From Streptomyces sp. NRRL F-525 (GTDB lineage: Bacteria > Actinomycetota > Actinomycetes > Streptomycetales > Streptomycetaceae): DNA of 64,000 bases. Where the stretch lies: positions 1-64,000 of the forward strand of contig NZ_JNXE01000002.1 of assembly GCF_000716605.1 (NCBI RefSeq), read 5' to 3'. Within the stretch, counting starts at the first letter, position 1. Each line of letters starts with the position of its first letter. The notes beneath the pieces are model-generated. The model did no database searches and was not told the DNA's origin. It worked only from the letters and a program-made list of their open reading frames with translations. Positions 33,597 through 41,296 of this stretch are shown one piece after another. A program made the position numbers and the translations under genes.

Positions 33597-35726
33597 GTGT
33601 CCGACGGACAGGCGTCGGGGCAGGCGCCGGTCGGGCGGCCGATGCTGTCTCTCGCGCTGGCCGCGATGATGGACGGCGTCCACGCACACTCGGGCGCGGT
33701 CTATCTGCTGACGCCCGACGAGCCGGTGCTGGAGATGGCGGTGATGGCCGGGCTGCCCCGCGCCTTCGCGGCGCCCTGGGAGCGGGTGGGGCTGAGCGCG
33801 CCGATCCCGGTCGCCGAGGCGGTGCGCGAACGGCGGCTGATCTGGGTCGGCGGCGAGGAGGACATGGCCCGCCGCTATCCGCGCATCGCGGTCGTGCTGC
33901 CGTACCCCTTCGCCCTGGCCGCCGTACCGGTCGCCACGGAGTCGACGGTCTACGGCTCGGTCTTCGTGACCTGGCCCGGTTCGCATCCCCCGGTCCTCTC
34001 CGACCGGGACCGCGATCAGCTCACCTCCGCCTGCGACCGGCTCGCGGTGCGGCTGGAGCGTGCCGTGGCGGAGCGGCTCCCGGTGCGGGCCGAGCCCGAT
34101 CTGCTCGCCACCGGGCCCGCGGCGAGCGTGGCCGGGACGCTGGGCACGGTCGAGGCGGCGCGGATGGTGGCCCGGCTGCCGTACGGGCTGTGTTCGCTGG
34201 ATCTGCACGGGCGGGTCGGCTTCGCGAACGCGGCAGCCGGGGAACTGCTCGGCCTGCCGGTGAGCGGTCTGCTCGGCACCCAGTTGTGGGCGGCGGTGCC
34301 CTGGCTCAACGACCCGGTGTACGAGGACCGTTACCGTGCCGCGCTGCTCAGTCAGCAGGTCACGTCGTTCGTGGCGCTGCGGCCGCCGGGCGACTGGCTG
34401 TCGTTCCGGCTGTATCCGAGTACGACCGGGCTGAGCGTACGGATCAGCCGGGCGCGGGCGGTGACGGAGCTGAGCCGGGCGGCGACGCAACCGGGCGAGG
34501 GACCGTCGCGGCTGGTGACCATCTCGCAGGTGCTGAGTCTGGCCGGGGCGCTCACCGAGGCGGTCGGGGTGGAGGATGTGGTGCAGCTGATCGCGGACGA
34601 GGTCGCCCCGGCCGTGGGCAGCCAGGCGCTGGTGGTCCTCGGTTCGCAGGGCGGGCGGCTGCATGTGCTGGGACACCGCGGCTATCCGGACCCGCATGTC
34701 GTGGAGCGCTTCGACGGGATGGCGCTGAACGGGTCGACGCCGGGCACGGCCGCCCTGAACAGCGGTGTGCCCGCGTTCTTCGACTCCCGGCAGGAGCTGG
34801 AACGGCTGTATCCGAGCCGGCACGCGACCCCGGACGGATTCGCGGCCTGGGCGTATCTCCCCCTGATCGCCTCCGGACGCCCGGTCGGCACCTGTGTGCT
34901 GGCCTACGGCGAGCCGCATGTCTTCCCCGCGGACGAGCGGGCCGTGCTGACGAGTCTGGGCGGCCTGATCGCTCAGGCGCTGGAGCGAGCCCTGCTCTAC
35001 GACGCGAAGAACCAGCTGGCCCATGGACTGCAGGCCGCGCTGCTCCCGCACTCGCTGCCACCGCTGCCGGGCATCGAGGCCGCCGCCCGCTATCTGCCGG
35101 CCACCCAAGGCATGGAGATCGGCGGCGACTTCTACGACCTGGTGACCTCCGAGGGACTGGCCGCCGTGATCGGTGACGTACAGGGGCACAACGTGACCGC
35201 GGCCGGGCTGATGGGGCAGATCCGGACCGCCGTCCGCGCGTACACGACCGTGGGCCAGGCTCCGGAGGAGGTCATGCGCAGCACCAACCGGCTGCTGATC
35301 GACCTCGGTTCCGAGCTCTTCGCGAGCTGTCTGTATCTACGGCTGGATCCCGCGCGCGGTACCGCCGTGATGGCGCGGGCCGGGCATCCGCCGCCGTTGC
35401 TGCGCCGGCCGGACGGGCGGGTACGGGTGCTGGACCTGGCGGGCGGTCCGCTGCTGGGCATCGACGCCGACGCCGTGTATCCGACGACGGAGGTCGATCT
35501 CGCGCCCGGTTCCGTGCTCGCCCTCTACACCGACGGGCTCATCGAGTCACCCGGCGTCGACATCGAGGACGCCCTGGCCGAACTGGGCCAACGCCTCGCG
35601 GCGGCAGGGGACTTGCCGCTGGAGGAGATCGCCGACGAACTGGTGCGGCACAGCGCGGCCGCGCAGGAGCGGATCGACGACGTGGCTCTGTTGCTGTTGC
35701 GGGCCCGGGAGCCGGGACCGATGTAA
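33597..35726 (+). CDS. GAF-PAS-GAF-SpoIIE serine phosphatase
   Basis: A 709-aa protein like the one flanking the other side of the lanthipeptide cluster, but without the HATPase domain. Order: GAF (~15-150), PAS (~180-290, LPYGLCSLDLHGRVGFANAAA), GAF (~305-470) and PP2C/SpoIIE (~480-700) with IGGDFYDLV, GDVQGHNV, YTDGLIES and RIDDVALLLL. It would dephosphorylate a STAS-type anti-sigma antagonist. The GTG at 33597 follows GAGGAGG; an upstream GTG at 33522 is possible. Confidence 0.92.
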   Translation: MSDGQASGQAPVGRPMLSLALAAMMDGVHAHSGAVYLLTPDEPVLEMAVMAGLPRAFAAPWERVGLSAPIPVAEAVRERRLIWVGGEEDMARRYPRIAVVLPYPFALAAVPVATESTVYGSVFVTWPGSHPPVLSDRDRDQLTSACDRLAVRLERAVAERLPVRAEPDLLATGPAASVAGTLGTVEAARMVARLPYGLCSLDLHGRVGFANAAAGELLGLPVSGLLGTQLWAAVPWLNDPVYEDRYRAALLSQQVTSFVALRPPGDWLSFRLYPSTTGLSVRISRARAVTELSRAATQPGEGPSRLVTISQVLSLAGALTEAVGVEDVVQLIADEVAPAVGSQALVVLGSQGGRLHVLGHRGYPDPHVVERFDGMALNGSTPGTAALNSGVPAFFDSRQELERLYPSRHATPDGFAAWAYLPLIASGRPVGTCVLAYGEPHVFPADERAVLTSLGGLIAQALERALLYDAKNQLAHGLQAALLPHSLPPLPGIEAAARYLPATQGMEIGGDFYDLVTSEGLAAVIGDVQGHNVTAAGLMGQIRTAVRAYTTVGQAPEEVMRSTNRLLIDLGSELFASCLYLRLDPARGTAVMARAGHPPPLLRRPDGRVRVLDLAGGPLLGIDADAVYPTTEVDLAPGSVLALYTDGLIESPGVDIEDALAELGQRLAAAGDLPLEEIADELVRHSAAAQERIDDVALLLLRAREPGPM

Positions 35727-35745
35727 CTGCCGTACAAAGCAGGGC

Positions 35746-35775
35746 GGTCCGGCCCTCCCGCCGGAGGGCCGGACC
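35746..35775. terminator. Bidirectional hairpin terminator
   Basis: A perfect 13-bp stem (GGTCCGGCCCTCC with its complement) and a 4-nt loop lie between the convergent phosphatase and protease genes. Confidence 0.8.
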
Positions 35776-35807
35776 GATCCACCGCCGACCTGATGGAAGG
35801 GGTCGGA

Positions 35808-37190
35808 TCAGTGGTTCGAGGTGAGCGACGAACCGTCGTCGGCCCCGGTGCCGGTGTCCTGGCCGGTGCCGCTGGCGTCCGTCGCGGACGGGTCGACGGC
35901 GCCGGACTGGTCACCGGTGCCGTCGGTCGCGTTCGGGTCCACGGCGCCGGACTGGTCGCCCGTGCCATCGGTGGCGGAGGGGTCGGCGGCGGTCGCCGAC
36001 GGGTCCGCCGTGGCGGTGTCGTCGCCCGCACCCGCGCCGGCAGCGCCGTCGCCGAGGGTGGCCCCGGTCGCGGTGAGCGCGGCGGTGACCGGCTGGAAGA
36101 AGGTCTCGCCGCCGGCGGTGCAGTCGCCGCTGCCGCCGGAGGTGAGGCCGACCGCGCCGCCGTCCTGGGTGAAGAGCGAGCCGCCGCTGTCACCCGCCTC
36201 GGCGCAGACGTCCGTCTGGATGAGGCCGTTGACGGTGTCGACACCGTTGGGGTCGGTCTCGCTCTGGAAGTTGACCGTCGCGTCGAGGCCGGTGACCGTG
36301 CCGTCGTGCAGACCGGTGGTGGAGCCCATCCGGAAGACCTGGGTGCCGACCGTGGCGTCCTCGGCCTGGGTGATCTGGACGGTCTGGCCGTTGCCGACGT
36401 TGACGTCGCTCGTGGTCTGCGTCGCCGGGTCGTCGTACTTCACGAGGGAGAAGTCGCTGACGGGGAACGTGGCCTGGTCGACCGTGGCGATCGGCTGGCC
36501 GTCCTGCGAGTCGGACCACTGCTTCGCCGCGACGCCGCAGTGTCCGGCGGTCAGGAAGGCGGGGGTGCCGTCGCTCGCGGTGACGTTGAAGCCGAGGGAG
36601 CAGCGCACGCCGCCCTGGTCGGTCTGGGCGAAGATGGCGTCGCCGCCGGAGACCAGCGTCTTGAAGGAGCCGCCGGTCTTCTTCACCGTGGCCATGTTCG
36701 TGCCGAGGCTCTTGACCGTCGAGAGCACGGTGTCCCACTTGGAGCCGGTGACGGTGCTGTCGGCGAGGACCTGGATCTTGTTGGTCTTCGGGTCGACCGA
36801 CCAGGCGGTGCCGGGGACGGTGGCCTTGGTCTTCAACACCTGGGCGGCGGCGGTGAGTTCGGCGGTGCTGTTCTGCACCTTGCGCACCTTGGCGCCGGCC
36901 TTCTCCGCCTGCACGACCACGTTGTTGTTGTCGCCCGAGATCACGTTGACGACGAGCTGCTGCGTGGCGCTGTCGTAGTAGGACCCGGCGAAGGCGTCAC
37001 CCAGCAGTCCGGCGATCTGCGAGGAGAGGTCGGAGGCGCCCGTCGCCTTGAGGGTCTTGGGGGTGGCGGCGCCTGCCGAATTGTCCTGGGACGCGTTGGC
37101 GTTCGGGAGCAGGATCGCCGCCGCTCCGAGAGCCGCGACACCGCCAACCGCTATCGCTGCCTTGCGCTTCGGAATTCGCTTGTGACTCAA
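35808..37190 (-). CDS. Secreted S1 serine protease (streptogrisin/alpha-lytic type) with repetitive acidic C-terminal tail
   Basis: A 460-aa prepro-protease. Signal peptide ~1-34 (AAIAVGGVAALGAAAILLPNANAS); propeptide ~35-190; chymotrypsin-fold domain ~195-380 with His in FLTAGHCG, Asp in the VSDFSLVKYD region, and Ser in EAGDSGGSLF. The last ~75 residues are a Gly/Asp/Ser/Thr/Ala tail with a 14-residue repeat (ATDGTGDQSGAVDP) present twice plus degenerate copies. The start is TTG at 37190 with AGGAGG 9 nt upstream, the best-supported choice. Tandem CACGTG palindromes lie 80 bp upstream. Confidence 0.9.
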   Translation of the reverse strand: MSHKRIPKRKAAIAVGGVAALGAAAILLPNANASQDNSAGAATPKTLKATGASDLSSQIAGLLGDAFAGSYYDSATQQLVVNVISGDNNNVVVQAEKAGAKVRKVQNSTAELTAAAQVLKTKATVPGTAWSVDPKTNKIQVLADSTVTGSKWDTVLSTVKSLGTNMATVKKTGGSFKTLVSGGDAIFAQTDQGGVRCSLGFNVTASDGTPAFLTAGHCGVAAKQWSDSQDGQPIATVDQATFPVSDFSLVKYDDPATQTTSDVNVGNGQTVQITQAEDATVGTQVFRMGSTTGLHDGTVTGLDATVNFQSETDPNGVDTVNGLIQTDVCAEAGDSGGSLFTQDGGAVGLTSGGSGDCTAGGETFFQPVTAALTATGATLGDGAAGAGAGDDTATADPSATAADPSATDGTGDQSGAVDPNATDGTGDQSGAVDPSATDASGTGQDTGTGADDGSSLTSNH

Positions 37191-37960
37191 ACTGCTCGAC
37201 CTCCTGGGGACCGGGGTCTGTGCCGCCGGGGCGGCGGCTTATGGGGGGCGCCTGGATGCCCGTTGATACGCACGTGTCACGTGGGCCGTTCAATTCCGTT
37301 TCTCAACTTCCTTTGCGAAACCGCGAATCGGCCATGTGCAAGCCCTGACCCGGCCGGGGTACGAAGGGGCTGCGGGCCAGTGATCGCAGTGCGACGGCCC
37401 CGGTCCGTCCGGCACGCGACGGGCGAGCGGATGTCTTGATCGAATCGGTGCCGCTCAAACCTGCCCACGGATCAGACCAGTTGAGTCACTCCCGGCACAC
37501 TCCCCGAACCGACACGGAACGCGATCGGTCGGCAACGGTCCGTCGAGAACAGGGAGCGGAATCCTCGCTTCAGGGAATCTGCACAGCGCGTACCCAACGA
37601 AGTCACCGGACTCGACGGATCTGCACATGCACACGCCCCCGGAAACGCCTTTGGTGGGGAGTGCCCGATTCCGGTTCGGTGCCGCAAGCCCTCCCGTGGA
37701 CCGATGCCGCGCAGCGTGTGAAGAAGTCGCCGACACCTCGTGCCCACGCCTGCACGGTTCGGGGCTCCTGGGGCTCAAGTGCCCTGGTGGGACGGGAGTT
37801 TGATTGGCTGCGTCCACCCGCACCGTGCTTTGATCCATCGCACCGCAGGAGCCACGAGGGCTCCGGAAACGGCGCCCGGCGCCTGCGGTCGCGGCCGTCG
37901 TCTGTCCCCAGAGGGGGCCGCTCCCCCCTTGTGAATATCCATATGAAGGGAAGTTCCCCC
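37191..37960. other. 770-bp region without a supported gene
   Basis: It lies between the divergent protease and the double-glycine peptide gene. The frame upstream of the peptide start is open for ~175 codons, but its translation is Arg/Ser/Pro/Thr-rich, with no Shine-Dalgarno and no family-like sequence, so I read it as noncoding. It contains CACGTGTCACGTG at 37271-37283. A long leader or two separate promoter regions is likely; a small RNA is possible. Confidence 0.6.
37271..37283. promoter_or_regulatory. Tandem CACGTG palindromes
   Basis: Two CACGTG hexamers with 7-bp periodicity (CACGTGTCACGTG, itself close to palindromic) 80 bp upstream of the protease start. A regulator site is possible; no family is identified. 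Confidence 0.35.
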
Positions 37961-38176
37961 ATGAACTCCACCCCCCAGGTTGAGACCGTCGAGATCTCCG
38001 ACGCCGAGCTCGACAACGTCTCCGGCGGTCTGTCCGTGAACGCGCTCGGCACGGTCACCGGCCTGGTCGACGGCATTGCCCCGGTTTCCGGCCTGGTCGA
38101 CACCGTCGTCGGCACCGTCGAGGGTGTCACCGGCCTCAACGTGACCCCGGTCACGAACCTGGTCGCCGGTCTCTGA
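37961..38176 (+). CDS. Double-glycine leader peptide precursor with an 11-residue periodic core
   Basis: A 71-aa peptide. The leader (1-23) ends ISDAELDNVSGG, the double-glycine cleavage site of C39 peptidase exporters. The 48-residue core has no Cys; it is rich in Val, Gly, Leu and Thr, with the motif V-[TS]-[GN]-L-V-[DA] at residues 32, 42 and 64 and a related VEGVTG at 53, i.e. spacing of 10-11. The ATG at 37961 follows AAGGGA; an in-frame ATG at 37943 would add six residues. Export and processing by the genes just downstream is strongly implied. Some databases may label such peptides type A2 lantipeptides, but no lanthionine enzyme is nearby. Confidence 0.88.
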   Translation: MNSTPQVETVEISDAELDNVSGGLSVNALGTVTGLVDGIAPVSGLVDTVVGTVEGVTGLNVTPVTNLVAGL

Positions 38177-38193
38177 TCGCACCTTGTTTGACC

Positions 38194-38226
38194 GAGTCCC
38201 GGAGCCGTTTCCCGGCTCCGGGACTC
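38194..38226 (+). terminator. Hairpin between the peptide gene and its export genes
   Basis: A perfect 14-bp stem (GAGTCCCGGAGCCG and complement, 5-nt loop) 18 bp after the peptide stop. It probably ends most transcripts, giving more peptide than exporter mRNA. Confidence 0.75.
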
Positions 38227-38269
38227 TCGGTTGCCGTAAAAGATCTCTCCCCTAGGTGAGGGAAGTCCC

Positions 38270-39076
38270 GTGCAGTTCCGCCAACAGGCCCTCGCCAAGC
38301 TCCAGTCGCCCGAAGAGCTTGATCTTCCGGTGCGCTTCGCGCGTCCGCAGGGCTGGCTCGTGCTCTCCGTGACGGTGGTCGTGGTGGCCGCCGCGTCCGT
38401 GTGGGCGGTGACCGGATCGGTGGCGTCGACCGTCAGCGCGTCCGCCATCCTCACGCACGGGGAGGGCAGTTACATCCTGCAGAGTCCCGTGGCCGGACAG
38501 GTCACCGCCGTCCTCGCGCAGGAAGGCGAGCGGCTGCCCGCCAACTCCCCTGTCCTGAAGGTCCGTACGGGCGACGGCGACTCCGTCGTGCGCACGGTCG
38601 CCGCGGGCCGGATCACCGCGCTCGCCGCCACCATCGGCCAGATCATCCAGACCGGCGCGAACGTCGCCGCCGTGGAGAAGGTCGCCCACGCCACGGACCC
38701 GCTGTACGCGACGGTGTACGTCCCCGCCGAGAACGCGGCCTCCATCCCCGCGATCGCCGACGTCGACCTGACCGTCTCCTCGGCTCCGACGCAGACGTAC
38801 GGCGTGCTGCGCGGCCAGGTGAAGGCGGTGGACCGGTCGGCCCAGTCGGCGCAGCAGATCTCCGCGTTCCTCGGGGACAGCCAGCTCGGCGAGCAGTTCA
38901 CCAAGAAGGGCCGCCCGGTGGCCGTACTGGTGAAGCTCGACAAGTCGGCGCGGACGAAGAGCGGTTACAAGTGGTCGTCCCAGGACGGACCCCCCTTCGC
39001 CCTGACCTCCATGACCATGGCCTCGGCCTCGATCCGGCTGGCCGATCAGCGCCCCCTCGATTGGCTGCTGCCATGA
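38270..39076 (+). CDS. HlyD-like membrane fusion protein of an NHLM-type export system
   Basis: A 268-aa protein with one N-terminal transmembrane helix (WLVLSVTVVVVAAASVWAV, ~25-45). A biotinyl/lipoyl-like barrel follows (GEGSYILQSPVAGQVTAVLAQEGERLPANSPVLKVRTGD), then a beta-barrel region. In NHLM systems this subunit couples the exporters to the cell envelope. The GTG at 38270 has GAGGGA upstream. It overlaps the next gene by 4 bp. Confidence 0.85.
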   Translation: MQFRQQALAKLQSPEELDLPVRFARPQGWLVLSVTVVVVAAASVWAVTGSVASTVSASAILTHGEGSYILQSPVAGQVTAVLAQEGERLPANSPVLKVRTGDGDSVVRTVAAGRITALAATIGQIIQTGANVAAVEKVAHATDPLYATVYVPAENAASIPAIADVDLTVSSAPTQTYGVLRGQVKAVDRSAQSAQQISAFLGDSQLGEQFTKKGRPVAVLVKLDKSARTKSGYKWSSQDGPPFALTSMTMASASIRLADQRPLDWLLP

Positions 39077-41295
39077 GCCCCGCACAGGACACCCGTTCAC
39101 GGCGCCGCTCCGCCCCGCCGAAACGCCCGGTCCCCAAGGGCCGCGCCAAGACGGTCCGTTCACCCACGGTCCTCCAGATGGAGGCCGTCGAGTGCGGCGC
39201 CGCCTCCCTCGCGATGGTGCTCGGCCACTACGGCCGCCACATCCCGCTGGAGGAACTCCGCATCGCCTGCGGTGTCTCCCGCGACGGCTCCCGCGCCAGC
39301 AACTTGCTGAAGGCGGCGCGCAGTTACGGCCTCACGGCCAAGGGCATGCAGATGGACACGGCCGCCCTCGCCGAAGTCCGGTCCCCCGCCGTCCTGTTCT
39401 GGGAGTTCAACCACTACGTCGTCTACGACGGCATGGGGCGCCGCTTCGGCCGCCGCGGTGTGTACATCAACGACCCTGGAAAAGGGCGCCGGTTCGTGCC
39501 CATGGAGGACTTCGACGCCAGCTTCACCGGTGTCGTCCTCGTCATGGAACCGGGCGACGGCTTCGAGAAGGGCGGCCGCAAGCCGGGCGTCCTGGGCGCC
39601 ATGCCGGCCCGGTTGCGCGGCACCGCGGGCACGATGCCCGCCGCCGTCCTCTCGAGTCTGCTGCTGGTGCTGGTCGGTGCGGCGATGCCCGCGCTCAGCC
39701 GAACCTACATCGACATGTTCCTGATAGGCGGTCAGACGTCCCTGCTGGGCGTCCTGTTCGCGTCGATGGGCACCTGCGTCCTGCTCACGCTGGCGCTGAC
39801 CTGGCTGCAACAGGCGAACCTGCTGCACGGCCGCATCATCTCCTCCACGCTCTCCAGCGCCCGCTTCCTGCGCCATCTGCTGCGACTGCCGGTGACGTTC
39901 TTCTCCCAGCGCAGCCCGGCCGACCTGGTGCAGCGCCTCCAGTCGAACGACGCCGTCGCCGAGACCCTGGCCCGCGATCTCTCGGCCGCCGGGGTGGACG
40001 CGGTGGTCGTGGTGCTCTACGCGTTCCTCCTCTATACGTACGACCCCCAACTCACCTATGTCGGGATAGGTGTTGCCCTGCTGAACGTGGTGGCGATGCG
40101 GGTCGTCATCCGGCTGCGCGCGACCCGCACCGCGAAACTGCGCGCCGACAGCGCCCGGCTCACCAACACGGCATACACCGGGCTCCAGTTGATCGAGACG
40201 ATGAAGGCGACCGGCGGCGAGGACGGCTACTTCCGCAAGTGGGCCGGCCAGCACGCCACCACCCTGGAGGAGCAGCAGCGGCTCGGCGTGCCGAGCGCCT
40301 GGCTGGGTGTGGTCGCGCCGACGCTCGCCTCGCTCAACAGCGCGCTGATCCTGTGGATCGGCGGTATGCGCGCGGTCGAAGGGCACATCTCCGTAGGCCT
40401 GTTGGTCGCCTTCCAGGCGCTGGTCACCCGCTTCACCGCGCCGATCACCCGGCTCAACGGCGTCGCGGGCCGCATCCAGGACTTCGCGGCCGACGTGGCC
40501 CGCCTCAAGGACGTCGAGAACTTCCAGGCCGATCCCCTCTACTCCCGTGCGGGCGGCGCCGATTCGACCCGCCGACTGCAAGGTCACGTCGAGCTGGAGA
40601 ACATCACCTTCGGCTACAGCCCCCTCGACAAGCCCCTGCTCACCGGCTTCGACCTGACGGTCGGCCCGGGCCAGCAGGTGGCCCTGGTCGGCGGCTCCGG
40701 CAGCGGCAAGTCCACGGTCTCCAGGCTGATCTCGGGTCTCTACACGCCCTGGGAAGGCGTGATCCGCATCGACAACCACCGCCTCGAGGACATCCCGCGC
40801 GGCGCGCTCGCCGCCTCCGTGTCCTTCGTCGACCAGGACGTGTTCCTCTTCGAGGGCTCGGTCCGCGACAACGTGGCGCTGTGGGACCCGTCGATCCCGG
40901 ACGAGGCCCTGGAGGACGCGCTGCGCGACGCGGCCCTGTACGACGTCGTCATGCGGCGGCCCGGGGGCATCCACAGCCGGGTCGAGCAGGACGGGCGCAA
41001 CTTCTCCGGCGGCCAGCGTCAACGCCTCGAGATAGCAAGGGCGTTGGTGCGCAGGCCGAGCATCCTCGTGCTGGACGAGGTGACGAGCGCCTTGGACGCG
41101 GAGACCGAGCTGGTCGTGATGGACAACCTGCGCAAGCGCGGCTGCGCCTGCGTGGTGATCGCGCACCGGCTCAGCACCGTGCGCGACAGCGACGAGATCG
41201 TCGTCCTCGAACACGGGACGATCGTGGAACGCGGGCGGCACGACGCCCTGGTGGCGGCCGGCGGCGCGTACGCCACGCTGGTCAAGGAGCGCTGA
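39073..41295 (+). CDS. NHLM-type peptidase/permease/ATP-binding ABC transporter (C39 bacteriocin processing)
   Basis: A 740-aa exporter. N-terminal C39 cysteine protease (~30-165): Cys in QMEAVECGAASLAMVLGHYG, His in WEFNHYVVYDG, Asp in YINDPGKGRR. Six-helix transmembrane domain (~190-480). ATPase (~500-740) with Walker A GGSGSGKSTV, signature FSGGQRQRLEIARAL and Walker B SILVLDEVTSALD. It would cut the precursor after its Gly-Gly and pump the core out. It overlaps the fusion protein gene (ATGA) and is followed after one base by the second transporter. Confidence 0.95.
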   Translation: MSPAQDTRSRRRSAPPKRPVPKGRAKTVRSPTVLQMEAVECGAASLAMVLGHYGRHIPLEELRIACGVSRDGSRASNLLKAARSYGLTAKGMQMDTAALAEVRSPAVLFWEFNHYVVYDGMGRRFGRRGVYINDPGKGRRFVPMEDFDASFTGVVLVMEPGDGFEKGGRKPGVLGAMPARLRGTAGTMPAAVLSSLLLVLVGAAMPALSRTYIDMFLIGGQTSLLGVLFASMGTCVLLTLALTWLQQANLLHGRIISSTLSSARFLRHLLRLPVTFFSQRSPADLVQRLQSNDAVAETLARDLSAAGVDAVVVVLYAFLLYTYDPQLTYVGIGVALLNVVAMRVVIRLRATRTAKLRADSARLTNTAYTGLQLIETMKATGGEDGYFRKWAGQHATTLEEQQRLGVPSAWLGVVAPTLASLNSALILWIGGMRAVEGHISVGLLVAFQALVTRFTAPITRLNGVAGRIQDFAADVARLKDVENFQADPLYSRAGGADSTRRLQGHVELENITFGYSPLDKPLLTGFDLTVGPGQQVALVGGSGSGKSTVSRLISGLYTPWEGVIRIDNHRLEDIPRGALAASVSFVDQDVFLFEGSVRDNVALWDPSIPDEALEDALRDAALYDVVMRRPGGIHSRVEQDGRNFSGGQRQRLEIARALVRRPSILVLDEVTSALDAETELVVMDNLRKRGCACVVIAHRLSTVRDSDEIVVLEHGTIVERGRHDALVAAGGAYATLVKER

Positions 41296-41296
41296 G

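Noticed and set aside
37436..37960. Open frame upstream of and in phase with the double-glycine peptide start
   Set aside because: It lacks a Shine-Dalgarno and any family-like sequence, and is Arg/Ser/Thr-rich. The peptide start at 37961 has a good Shine-Dalgarno and gives a normal leader length.
37961..38176. Calling the double-glycine peptide a lantibiotic precursor
   Set aside because: The core has no Cys, and no lanthionine synthetase adjoins it; the class III synthetase 10 kb away has its own precursor.
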